This document shows positions 47,750-59,752 of a DNA stretch of 64,000 nucleotides, one piece after another. Source of the DNA: Tenodera sinensis (lineage: Eukaryota > Arthropoda > Insecta > Mantodea > Mantidae). The stretch spans positions 58,647,273-58,711,272 of the forward strand of contig CM060972.1 of assembly GCA_030765045.1 (NCBI GenBank). Direction: 5' to 3'. The stretch's first letter is position 1. Every line of letters starts with the position of its first letter. A program made the translations under genes and the position numbers. The notes under the pieces were generated by a model. That model ran no database searches and was not told the origin of the DNA. It was given only the letters and a program-made list of their open reading frames with translations.

Positions 47750-49826
47750 ATATTTATAGTTGATTATTTTACTTGCAGATCAAGTACGTTTCGACCCCGC
47801 TCTACATGTTTATGTGTGGTTATACAGCAGTGTTCGAATCAGACTTTCTGACGAGGGGGTGGGGGCCTTAAGTTTTAGTTATATTTATGGCAATAGTAGT
47901 AATACCAGTAGTAGTAGCAGCATTGGTGCGTTATACACATAAAACTTAGCAGTAGTGGTGGTAGCGGTAGTGGCGACGGTAGCGGTAGCGGAAGTAGTAG
48001 TGTTGCAGTTTTTACCTGAGAAGCTGTAATATTAATATTATTTGAAGCTGAAGCCCGAGATTGGAATTGGAATCATCATTTTCGTCACTTTCTGTAACTT
48101 TTCTTTTTCTTATCTCAAATTTATCCATGCTGACCAACATAGAACATACTTGCAGAAATTGAACTGAATACTGCAAGCTGCAATCGTCATTGCTGGCGCA
48201 GAATTGCTGAAATTTTGACCCTGATACCAACCCAACTACCAAACCTGAGAATTGTTTATCTTACTTCTTACAGTGTTTCGTGTCTTTCGTATTTTCAAAG
48301 AGCAGTAATAGTAAATACAATAAAAATAAAAAATATTTCCCTGTCAGGGAAAGAAATTTTGTTTGATGAGCTGGGGGAAAGTATTTGGTGAGAGGGTGAA
48401 ATCCCTCCATCCCTCCGTTAATTCTAACCCTGTTATACAGCATTTATAGTGAAAGAGTGTAGGTATGTGCTGGGTTACTGAAGAAGAGACGTAGTCTGTA
48501 ATTATTTGCAACGGTAGATATTCAATTAATATGAAACACTTTGCATTGGTAAATCCTACAATCATACTAATATCATATTGCGGGTTGTGATTCTAGCACT
48601 TACTTTAATCAGCTCGTCGGCGGTGTTTCCCCGTGCAGTAATGAGATAGACGCAAGGTAGCCGTTGCTAGGCGGAAGAAGACTTGTAAAACCACAGTAGA
48701 TTCAGCGAAACTGAAGACGTAGGCGTTCAGCAATGCCGCTCTTACTTCACCCTGCGAACAGTAACAGTATGTTACTACAGTAACGATACTGGGACCACAG
48801 CGATCTGTGTTTCATAAATTACACTGTTCTGCATTTTGAAAACAAATTATCTTTTAGTTTTGAATGTCGATTTTCTTCTTTTCGCACTTCTTCCATGAGC
48901 ATGAGAATTATTTTCCTTTTCTAGATGCCGAATGTAGTCTGCATCATGTTAACTGTGAAACTGAAATTATAATGCCAATATATATTTGATAATAGAAAGA
49001 AACAAAAGGAAATTCTAGTCAATAGTTAGGGGAAGACGTAATAAAGCTGAATAGATTAGTCTCAAGAATGGAAGCCTAGGCAGATTTAAATGAGTGATAA
49101 GGTTACAATTGTTGTTTGTACGAAGCCATAGTGATCCCGCGGGCTGATTCCTATCTTACCATGACGTATTCTAAAGTTAGCCAATGGAAATCGCTTCCTT
49201 CGTGTTGCTCACGCAAAACAAATGCAACGCAACACACACTCGTCTTGAATCGAGTCGAGATAACGCACGTGCAACTTGGGAGTTGTACGTAAGCTAGCCC
49301 GTATACATAATTCGGCGGTTGCTAAAGAGTGACAAAATTAAAGTGTTATAACGTTGTAGTTGAAGTTACAAAGTTACATTCTATTTAAATATCGTCGGCA
49401 GTTCTCTACAAATCTGGAAATTTACAAATAAAGTGATATGTTGGTTAATTCTTCGTTTGGTTCCATTCCTACCATAACTCACGCATACCCTGTAGATTAG
49501 GACCTCTTGCTAGAGCTAGTCCGGACACCAAACACGAGATCTTATAGGTCTTAAAGGCGACGTCTTCGACGGAGAGGAACGTTTGCGTCAACTGTCCAAC
49601 CACTATGGTATCCTCTTTCAATGTCTTTTAAATGTTGGTGAAAGTGTTCACCCTGTTCCTCGCTGTAAAATAGTCTGAGCATGTAGGAAGTGTATACTCA
49701 TAATGATTGTTACAACCTAGGCTTAAATTTTCCAACGTAGTGTTCATAATGATTTTGTAATCTGGACTGCTGTTTCCTAAGAATTTTTTTACATCTTTGT
49801 AGCTATGCCAGGTTTGCTTTTTTGAT
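47750..49826. other. Unassigned DNA, no family recognised
   Basis: A degenerate AGT/GGT tract covers about 47895-48002. The segment 49140-49440 has LTR-like features (GTATACATAA, ACAAATAAAG) but no matching ends. Otherwise nothing. Confidence 0.35.
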
Positions 49827-49947
49827 ACTTTCTCTACTAATAAGTAGAAGGAAGTATTGTATTCCACCCAAAAATTCGATGTCAAGATTTCACCGGAAAT
49901 ATGTTTTGAGACCCCCTGAATCAAAAAAAGACATTTATAGAAAAAGG

Positions 49948-50003
<56 letters not shown>

Positions 50004-50712
50004 CGCGCGCGCCAGTCTGTGGACAGCATAACTCAAAAACGAAAAATCGCTTAAAAACCAAAGTAGGCATTTAAGTTTAATGTCTTTCAAGGACTAAGAT
50101 TTTGAAGAAAATAGACACACTCTAAACTACCCTTTACATGGAAAATTCTGATCTTCTTGAAAATGGCTCTAACGATTTTGATTAAAATGTCACATGTTTC
50201 AGATATTTTATGAGTTTTATGACAAATGAAATGTATATTTTCAATCTTCTGACTATAGACTATGTAGTCCTGTTTACTCTGGATGACTTATGAATAACTC
50301 CTAAAGCGTAAGAGATAGACAAATTCTTAATATACAAAAAATGTAGATCTTACTAAAACACACAATTTATGTCTGAATAAATTTTTTGATAGAGTGAAGC
50401 AATTCGGAGATATTCCTTGTTATTTGTGTCAGTTTCGGAAAACTTAAATGTTTCGTGAAGTGGATGGTTTTTCATTTTTTTATATGTTAAACGTGCAAAG
50501 AGAACGAGATCTCAAAGCTTTAAAAGATTTTACTATCGCACAAAGCCTACTGTATTCTAATATTCCCCTTGCACCTACAAAGAAATAAGCAATAAGATAA
50601 TTTGTACAAATGTTTATCTCAACTAACAAGAAGAAGATATAGGTATAAGAGTTTGTAAGAATGGTTAGTACAAGAGTAGGTGAAAGTCATGTGAGCACAT
50701 CAGATTTTTTGG
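49827..50712 (+). repeat. AT12 family, copy K (full length, well preserved)
   Basis: ACTTTCTCTACT at the start, AGTAGGTGAAAGT (one-base insertion) near 50676 and CATGTGAGCACATCAGATTT at the end. Tandem repeat: (GT)n 49951-49995 then (GC)n to about 50012. About 885 bp. Confidence 0.9.
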
Positions 50713-51352
50713 CTCATTTTACCCTCAAAATTGCTGTCCTGATCTGAGGGCCAACAAAAACAGCTAATTTCAGTTTATTTAGGGCCATTCGTTACAATAC
50801 ACTAGTACTCAGAACATTCATGTCCTTGTCTAGGGCACATATCGTACAAAGTGACTCATGATATCCAATTTTATGAAACACATTCTGAGAATTTCCACAT
50901 TGGTGCCCAAAAAATATAATAAATAATTTTGTACCCGAGAAACATTTTTTAAATTAGGCCCGAATCTGCCCGCGATCCGGATCGGACCTAAGTCCGAGTG
51001 CTTGGTCCTAGCCCGCGCAGACCTCTAGCTCACAGGTCCCTTGGAGTGACCTCTCTTGGTCCAGAGAACGAGGATTTATAGAGTACAATTTTGTATGACT
51101 GAAATAGAAATGCAACACATTGCATTCACACGATTTTCTCTACACACTTTTCTTTTATGAAACGCAATCACACTTACTTCTCTACTTCCTCTTCTACAAA
51201 GAATACATGCAATTTTCTACATTATTGACTTAGAATTGGGACGTCTTATACTCACACAGCTTTCTCTGCTTGCTTTCTCTGCTTGCTTTAATTGCTGTGG
51301 TATTTGTAGTTGCTCGAGAGTGCTTTTGCATATTGTTTTGCCGGTGTTTTTA
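50713..51352. other. Unassigned DNA
   Basis: Nothing recognised apart from two CTTTCTCTGCTTG units at about 51261-51290. Confidence 0.4.
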
Positions 51353-51931
<579 letters not shown>

Positions 51932-52984
51932 AGGTTCTTTGTAGTATCCAACCTAAGTTTAAAAGTTGTAGAGATAAAATCGTCAAACCACGGCAACGCT
52001 GAGTATTACAGCTAGCATATAATAAATATTTTCTCTCTTCCTCTCCCTGACAACCTTAGAGATCATTCTGTTATTACAGTTTGTGCAGAATGACGTTTTA
52101 TGTTATCCAGAATGCCAGCTAGTTGCAAAACTGGGAGTGCGATTTAACAAACCTGTTGAGTGAGCAGAGAGGCTGTGAAGAAGAGATTCCACAGTAATTA
52201 TTTGGAAGGAAATGACGCTGTTTTCTGAACAACTTTTTTGCAGTTAGGGAGTCACATGGAACTATTTGCAGACTGGATATTTATGTGAGATTTTCTCGGC
52301 GGCACAGTCTGACAAAACCGCAGTCTACAAGATACAGGTTTTTTTTCTCACTGAGGTAATCTCTGTTATTACAGCTCAAGGCGCAGACAAGCCATAACAT
52401 AAAGTCTTTCCTTCAACTGGTATGCGTTCTTTGCAGCAACACTTCTAAACGATGCAAAGTGATCTTTCGAAATAAAAATTAAATAATCCGGTTCAACCTG
52501 ATATGTTACACTCACAAGACTTTCTCTACTACTGTACACAGAACAACTGAGATACGTCATCTATGTCACGTTATTTATCGTCATACGAAGTCTTGACCAT
52601 TTCATCGGTTGTTTAGGCCACGGTGCAAGGGTATACCACTCTTTCTACTAAATAACCATAACCATTAACCAAAACAAAGTATACCAAATGGCACAGAAGC
52701 TAAATACATATTTACGCTTTCGACCGTATTGCCAAAAGAGGAAGAGGTAGTGAGTGCATTCAATTTGTCATATGCACCTCTTCTCGTGATTGGTTGGCAT
52801 GCCTTATCGGCTACAACATACATGCCTTTGAGGAGGTTAAAATCCAAGGGGAATACTTGATGAGCGGCCAGGTTAGCGAAATGTATAATGTGTAGCTTGA
52901 ATAGTATTCATTAAATACATAGCAAGGCAAAACTTGGTAAGAAAAAAGTAAACAGAACAGTATTATCACAGCAATGTCTATGGT
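51932..52984. other. Unassigned DNA
   Basis: Nothing recognised. Confidence 0.4.
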
Positions 52985-53108
52985 TGTTGACGTCCCACCC
53001 TCCAGTACTGCACCCCACCAATGACGCCTGTAGTGGACAGAGATGGGAGCCGCAGCAGCTGGGCGGCAAGCCTTGGCCCTTCATGGGCTGTTGCGCTCGG
53101 GGTTTAGT
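52985..53108 (+). mobile_element. SINE 3' domain, head missing
   Basis: CCTCCAGTACTGCACCCCAC, AATGACGCCTGTAGTGG and GCTGGGCGGCAAG match the 3' third of the SINE at 2416-2756 almost base for base. Confidence 0.8.
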
Positions 53109-53189
53109 TTAGATCTCTTCAGAAATAGCAAAGACATCAACCTCCCCTTTTCCCGTTGTTGCTCTGTATGAAGTCACCACGCTGTGTGA

Positions 53190-53345
53190 TAGGTAAGGTG
53201 AAAAACACACATTTGCAGATATTATCTTATTGCTAATTTTTTGTAGGTGCAAGGTAAATATGGGAATACACAGTCTTTAATCGATAGTCAAATATTTTAA
53301 GCGCCAGTCGCTATGTGATAGCTCTGAAATTCTGTTCTGCTTACA
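53190..53345 (-). repeat. AT12 family, copy P (3' fragment)
   Basis: The minus strand contains CTTGCACCTACAAAAAATTA, AGCAATAAGATAATATCTG and a GAATTTCAGAGCTATCACA stretch, matching the 3' half of copies A and E. Confidence 0.65.
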
Positions 53346-53419
53346 TGGCCATGGTTTTTGTTTTGTTTGTTCCCTTTATATTCTACTCTTTTTTTTTCTA
53401 GGAGAAGGAAAAGGGTATC

Positions 53420-53860
53420 TGAAATATATACTGAGCGAGACGGCTTAGGCGGTAACCTACATTTAGGAGGGTTTGATTCCCACAGTCGAACTAACTACCT
53501 TGGGTTTTTCGGGGGTTTTCACACGTCACTCAGACGAATGCTGTACACCCGTTACACCCCCTGTTTCACTTTTCATTTCATTCTCTTCATTCTCTCTATT
53601 AGGTCTTTCCAGGTCGCTGGTGCACTGCACTATGGTGGTGCTTGCGCTCTGGAAATATGGTGCTCGGCTGAAGGGAGGTGCTGTGGTCGGCCGGCCAGCC
53701 TTCCAGGGTGACATTGATCAGCGGGACCTGGCTGACTGGTAGTTGGCTCTCTGTGGTGACCTGGAGCTCCGTCGGCTGAAGAAGTTGCCTGCATTTGTAG
53801 CGCAGTTCCGCCTGTGAGGAGTTCTAGCCGCCTCTAGGGTACTTGCATCTCATCGTTCCT
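53420..53860 (+). mobile_element. tRNA-type SINE with unexplained GC-rich body
   Basis: GACGGCTTAGGCGGTAAC (A-box-like) and GAGGGTTTGATTCCCAC (B box), then GGGTTTTTCGGGGGTTTTC. From 53590 a GC-rich tail of about 270 bp continues; whether it belongs to the SINE is unknown. Confidence 0.55.
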
Positions 53861-54330
53861 TCCAGGGTCTGACGCACAATAAGTCATTGGCTGAAGTGCC
53901 GGAATCTCTATCCAGACTTTCCATAAATTAAAGAGTCTAAGAGTTCCTATTCTTTGGTGGCTTTTTCAGTGCAATTTTTAAGCGTTACTCTTTTTTCTTT
54001 TTCTTTATCTGAACTTGTTACAGTTCAAACTGCTGCTGCGAAACAAATTTCTGTAGTTGACCAGTTGATAGTTCCCGTGTCTCTTCCTTTTCGTAGGGTG
54101 ATGACTACTCACACAACATCTTGTAGGAAGAGAATCTACTTGACATTTTCCTATAATTAAGTACTTTTACATTTTATGGTCGCTTTGGTTGAAAAACAAA
54201 CCCATACGGTGACCATCGTCAGGTCACCGAGAACATTTTTAAGTGTTGATAGTTTTTCATTATTTAAGTGTCTTGTTTTTATATACACGCATACACGTAC
54301 TCACACTTGGGCATACGTCGTACGTCCCAT
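53861..54330. other. Unassigned DNA
   Basis: Nothing recognised. Confidence 0.4.

Positions 54331-54382
<52 letters not shown>
54331..54382. repeat. (AC)n microsatellite
   Basis: About 25 AC units. Confidence 0.95.
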
Positions 54383-54384
<2 letters not shown>

Positions 54385-55617
54385 CACTATTTCCACTACA
54401 CTACATACATGGCACTACACGCGACGTGAAAGGTCCCTTCACCTTTGTTTTAACTATCCGTAAAGGGGGTTTGGTTTAAATTGCCTCATGCCTAAAGAAA
54501 GTGATATGTTAAAAAGAAACGCTCTGTTTTTGTTATTATGAGAAAGGTGGGAGAAGGTTCGACTCCTTCTATCCCATCAGTGCTGTACTGAAGAGACAAG
54601 TGGTAGGGTAATTCGTAAAGTAAGGTTCGAATCTACAGTTTCCATTGGTTATCCAACGATTGGTTATCCTCACAGGCGTCAGACTTCTATGACTCGACAT
54701 ACAAAGGCTTGTAGAACATTGTGATAAATGTTTAAACAAATACGGCAACTATGTAGAAAAATAGAGAAAGATGTAAGGAATTGAATAAAGCAACCCTTTT
54801 GTGATCACGTATGCGGATTTGATGTGTATAAAACATCGGACTTTATTTTACCAATTGCTAGTGCATTAAATATGTAGGTATGTGTGTAAATTTACAACAG
54901 ACGGGATTCTGTGTGTCTGTATCGTAATAGAGTTTTTGTAAATATAACCTATAAGGTGACTTTAAACGTTCAGTTCCAGTGAATAGTTTAAATAGAGAGA
55001 GAGCAACAAACGTGTAAGACATTTTTTAAATATTTGAAAATCATAGGCTATGCACCTAAGGATAGTGAGTGATCTTTACTGGACCGAGGAAAAGTTCGAA
55101 AAGACGAGACGCAGTCGAGTATTTCAATTTCCGAGGATTAGTAAAGACACTTAACAAGTGTATTGCATACAGTTTTTGGAGATAATTAGTAATTTCATAT
55201 GGCGTATGAATGAGATGTGAAATACCAACCTTGAAAAATAACATTCATCTTTCCATGATGTCTTACTGGTTGAACTTAATTAGCATATATTAACTATAGC
55301 ATCTTTCGTGTCCCTCTTTACATTTCTCAGATATGAGAGAAGTACAGCCTATTTTCCAATTTTCTTCAATATCGAATCAACACACTCGTTCAAATTAGTC
55401 GCCATATTACTATGGATAACTTGATTTGTTCATGGCCTTCTCTGTTTATCTCGCGGAACGTGTATTAAGATTCAGATAATCGTCATTATAACGAAAGTTG
55501 GAGTGTTTCCAGTGCTTTATTATTTTAAATTATAACGTATGCAATATTAATAAGAGGACCATTATTGAGGTAGTAAAAATTAAGAAGTAGGCATGATTAT
55601 ATTTTATATCTGTCTTA
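54383..55617. other. Unassigned DNA
   Basis: Two tRNA-T-arm-like octamers (AGGTTCGACTCC near 54556, AGGTTCGAATC near 54622) occur without other tRNA features. Confidence 0.35.
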
Positions 55618-55620
55618 ATC

Positions 55621-56014
55621 GTGGCCCAGCGGTTAGGCCGCTTGACTATCACCAAAGTTACCCGGGTTCGATCCCAGGCGTCCGCATGTGGGATGTGTGG
55701 TGTACACACCGGCGCAGGAGCGGGGCTTCTCCGATTTCTCCGGTTTCCCCCGCCACCACTCCACCAATTGCTCCATCATCATCTTTCGCCATCATTTCAT
55801 ATCATCCACTTCGGGCTAGTCACCAATCTTGGTTCCTTTGTGTGATCAACTCCGGGTACGAAGACTGCATATACTAGCCGGGAGGGCTCGGGGCGCTGAC
55901 CACGTCCCACTCTCCACCACTAAACCCCGCTCATATCGCCTGTAGTGGGGGTTCCAGCGACCGGGAGGTGGGCCTAGGCTACACCCCTGTTGTGCCACAA
56001 GGAAAAGACAAGGA
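55621..56014 (+). mobile_element. tRNA-derived SINE, full length
   Basis: GTGGCCCAGCGGTTAGGCCG (A box) and CCCGGGTTCGATCCCAGGC (B box) about 35 bp apart. The body has GGTTTCCCCCGCCACCACTC and CATTTCATATCATCC (shared with 37.0-37.4 kb). The 3' domain has GCCGGGAGGGCTCGGGGCG and CGCCTGTAGTGG (shared with 2.6-2.75 and 53.0 kb). A weak TTAATC repeat is present at 55615-55620 and about 56017-56022. Internal frames of 74-94 codons are not genes. Confidence 0.88.
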
Positions 56015-56022
56015 CATTAATC

Positions 56023-57323
56023 AAAATACTGTTAAGATTAAGAGTGTAAAAATGCTAGCGGCCTAGGCCTTAAAAGTACGTAATATAGGAGGGTAGGTGA
56101 AGTTGCTGGATGTGAATACGGGATCCTGCAATGTCAACATAACCAGAAAAGCCATGAAATCGTACTACTCCCCAAAACGAATATGAACAATGCAATGTGA
56201 CATTTTGTCAATGGTAACCGCAACCTGCTCTTATGTTCTGTGAAATAATTGTCCCCATACTAGTAGCAGATGTAGCTTGGAACAGTTAATGCCATGTTTA
56301 TCACTGGTGTGGAAGTTACGAGGTAATTTGGAAAGCTAAGTTTGGATAACGTAAGTTACGAGGGAAGGGTTTTTTTTTTTTCTCGAACTGAAGACAGAGG
56401 AATGTCAGCTAACTCTCATCTCTAAGAACTGTTCTCACCTGGTCATCATTAATCATCCGTTCCATTAACACCTACATTAAAACGGGTATTAAATGCAGTA
56501 AAGTGTTATAACACCAGAAAGTTAGTTTAAGGCGGCGAGTTGAAGTTCGCCAGACAAGGCTCATTGTACATGTCGAGCAAAAACAAAGACTCGCATGTGT
56601 TTAAAAAGAATGTAGTTGCAATGCATGAGAGGCATGTGCGTCGCGTGCCCCCAGAGGCATAGGGGAGGGGGGGCACATCCGCCCCCTCCCAGGCGGCCCA
56701 CTTGGTATGACCTCACTGCGTCTCAACATACTTGCAGTCTCTTGTTACCAAGTCTGCTTCAGTCATTCATACAACTTCTGTCCTGTTCCTCAAGTGTTAG
56801 CTATCGATAGCAACAACCTCAAGAACCAATCTTTAACAGGAAATTCTCTTTATAAGCAGATATTCTTCTTACATCATACAATAGGGTAGGGAAGACTGGG
56901 GACAAAAGTAACATTATACACATTACTTTTTGTTATTGGCTCCCTATAAGTGCATGAAAAAAATGGACTAGTGTGTGTTCTGTATAGCTTTCTTAACACA
57001 ATTAAATTTATTTTCCCTAAAATTTCATATAATTTGTATTTTTAAAGTAACTGCATGTGTTACATTTGTACTCACTACGCAGGACGATAATAACACACGT
57101 TGGGTATGAGAGTAGCATAAGTAAAGCTTAATTTTAACATCTAAATGATTTATAGAGTACCTTAAAATAAACTGCCCATTACAAAACATTGTAATGGTTA
57201 AAAAGCATAACACACAAAACTTCAATGCTACAAACACTTGCAATAGTTTCGCCTTTTAATTTTGTATTATTAAAAATGAATTATATATCAACATTAACAT
57301 TTGAAACATAAACGAGTAAACGA

Positions 57324-57326
<3 letters not shown>
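56023..57326. other. Unassigned DNA with one GC-rich hairpin
   Basis: GGGAGGGGG (56663-56671) pairs perfectly with CCCCCTCCC (56682-56690) over a 10-nt loop, inside a GC-rich patch at 56625-56705. Otherwise nothing. Confidence 0.4.
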
Positions 57327-57370
<44 letters not shown>

Positions 57371-57384
57371 CGCGCGCGCGCGTG
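57327..57384. repeat. (GT)n-(GC)n alternating tract
   Basis: About 36 bp of GT followed by 22 bp of CG alternation. Purine-pyrimidine alternating, hence Z-DNA-prone. Confidence 0.95.
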
Positions 57385-57554
57385 TTTTGAATGTCTCAAA
57401 ATCTCAGTTAACAGATGCTTTTATTACAAAGTTTAAAACCAATTGGTCACTGAAATGAATTCGGATATCATTATTTAATGTTCAAAGTGAGTCAGTAAAA
57501 CAGAAGATGATTGGTTAAGTCCTATTCAGATACACAATTGCAATACATGTATAT

Positions 57555-58370
57555 ATCCCTCCTTTGGTACAAGCACATTACATTCCCAACACTGAATCCA
57601 CTTCTCCTTGGGACGATTGTGACTGTAAGGTTCAAGGCATGCAAGACAATAGCTGTCTTCATTTTCTGATCTTTTTCTTCAGGCTTTTACTGCTCTTGCA
57701 CACTTGGCCTTCTGCTTTTTAAGTTTAACTTTTCGCTTTCCTCGACTGCAAACGGACTTTTAGTTCTTTTACAGCGAATTTTTCTGGCTTATCGGTCAAA
57801 ATTATAACTTTCCCCTCTTCCTTACTTTTCTGCACTCGGATCTGCCTTTGGGAGCGGACGAACACTTTCAGGTGAAAAGCCTAGGCGAATTGGACAAGAG
57901 GCCCTGTAGCAGAGGTTGTGATATATGGAAGTGAAGTTTACACGTTGATACTGAATCAGCACTAGATATCCTCACAGCGTCTGACGATCCACTGAATATC
58001 TGTAATGGCTCTGCTAAGGATATGGTTTGCTTTTCACAATTGGAAACTTGAGGTGCTGGACGATCAGTGCCAGCAGATGGAGCGAAATCGGTTTCACTGA
58101 AGACATTCCTATTGAAAGGGAATATGCCTGTGTAGTGAAACCCTGCTGCAATATTTTTGGGGAGTTACAGTGAGTGGAATTGTTTCCCTAACGATTGAAG
58201 GGATGTTATAAATTGTCATGGTCTTTCCTGGACGATTCCTGATCCAGCTGTCGGCAAAAGCGTTGACCATCTTATTAAATTGACCTGAACTATCAGGTTT
58301 GTAATGGATATATGAGACTCGTGATTATCAAGAAGCAGCAAACATATTTTGTGCTCGGGTGTTGGTATAG
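57555..58370 (-). pseudogene. pogo/Tigger-type (DDE_1) transposase, C-terminal half, antisense
   Basis: From 58370 downwards, minus strand: a LLDNHESRVSYI-type segment (catalytic Asp in D-N-H). Then FNKMVNAFADSWIRNRPGKT and TIYNIPSIVRE, a YPFN-type segment near 58110 and SETDFAPSAGTDRPAP near 58085. A Lys/Arg-rich linker (about 57830-57700) follows, ending in a Cys-rich C-terminal finger at about 57640-57570 (CLEPYSQSRPKEKW, then WECNVL). This order is that of insect DDE_1 transposases with a PHD-like end. Several frameshifts. The upstream catalytic half is cut off by AT12 copy L at 58377. Confidence 0.8.
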
Positions 58371-58376
58371 CATATT

Positions 58377-59520
58377 ACTTTCTCAACTGGCAACTAAAAA
58401 TCTGATGTCGAGATTTCACCGGAAATATATGTTTTGAATCCAAAAAAAGAAGCTGTCAGACTTTGGACAGCATAACTCAAACACGAAAAGTCGGTTAAAA
58501 ACCAAAGTTGGTATTTAAGTTTAATGTCTTTCAAGGATGCGACACGAAGATTTTGAAGAAAATAGCCCCACCCTAAACTACCCTTTAGATTTTCTTGAAC
58601 ATGGCTCTAACGATTTTGATTAAAATGTCATATGTTTGAGATTTTTTTATGACAAATGAAATTTATATTTTGAATTTTCTGGCTATAGCCCATGTAGTCG
58701 CATTTACTCTGGACGACTTTTGCATAACTGGTAACCGTCAGAGATAGACCAAATCATACTATTCAAAAAATGTTGTTGTTAGCTAATGCTGGATTTCTGA
58801 CAATGAAGTCATTAATCCTCTTGCTCTCCAATATTTTTCACAATGATATTGAAGAGAGCAATAGCAGTAACAGTAACTGTTTTTTAGAGAGCACCATATT
58901 TTTATGTTTTGGCGGTCACATCGCTCTCTCACAACCCCCAGAATGTCTGGAGGACCACACCTGTCGTTGGTTTACGGGTCTCACCGACCTGACCGGGAGA
59001 ATTATCAAAATAAATTCACCGACCATATCCTCTGATTACCAATCACAGGACGTATTACATGCCATGACAGGTCAGCATGTTGGGGTTAAGATTTTATAGA
59101 GAAATGGAGAGGTTGGAAAAATAAAGACTCCCTAGCCCTCGGGAAATTCAAAAAATGTAGATCTTGCTAAAATACACAATTTATGTACAAATAAATTTTC
59201 TTGTAGGTTTCACCATTTCGGAGATATTCCTTATTATGTGTGTGAGTTTCGGAAAACTTCGTGAAATGGAACATCGTTGTTCATTTTTTCTATGTTAAGT
59301 GTGCAAAGAGAACGGAATATCAAAGCTTTATAAGATTTTACTATCACACAAAGCCTACTGTATTCTAAGATTCCCCTTGCACCTACAAGGAAATAGGCAA
59401 TAAGATAATTTGTACAAATATTTATCTTAACTAACACGAAGAAGATATTGGAATAAGAGTTTGTAAGAATGGTTAGTATAAGAGTAGAGAAAGTCATGTG
59501 AGTGCAACACATCAGATTTT
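58377..59520 (+). repeat. AT12 family, copy L, split by a family Y insertion
   Basis: ACTTTCTCAACT start (58377-58388), AGTAGAGAAAGT end (59483-59494), then CATGTGAGTGCAACACATCA. The tandem repeat is deleted (AGAAGCTGTCAG in its place). The 373-bp insert at 58773-59145 interrupts it; without it the copy is about 745 bp to the inverted end. Confidence 0.88.
58773..59145 (-). mobile_element. Family Y: 373-bp retroposon-like insertion
   Basis: Flanked by the exact 12-bp duplication ATTCAAAAAATG (58761-58772 and 59146-59157). Read on the minus strand it begins CCCGAGGGCTAGGGAGTC and ends TAGCTAACAACAA, so an (AAC)n tail gives it retroposon polarity. No A or B box was found. The last about 105 bp recur at 39049-39155. 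The 109-codon plus frame here is antisense to the element and probably meaningless. Confidence 0.8.
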
Positions 59521-59533
59521 TAAGTTATATGTT

Positions 59534-59535
<2 letters not shown>

Positions 59536-59629
<94 letters not shown>

Positions 59630-59752
59630 TGAACCATTTTTCTAAAAACTATATATTTTTATTCAGGGAGCTTAAAACATTTATTTTGAATAAAATCTCG
59701 ATATTGAACTCTTTTTGGGGGTGGTATAAAATGGTTTCTCTACTTACAAAAT
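59536..59752 (-). repeat. AT12 family, copy M (5' part, antisense)
   Basis: (TC)n 59536-59566 plus (AC)n to 59627, then TTCAGGGAGCTTAAAACATT, AATAAAATCTCGATATTGAA and GGGGGTGGTATAAAATGG. Lies tail-to-tail with copy L. Confidence 0.75.

Noticed and set aside
49140..49440. A third LTR
   Set aside because: TATA-like and AATAAA-like sequences are present, but no matching TG...CA ends, primer site or second copy could be found.
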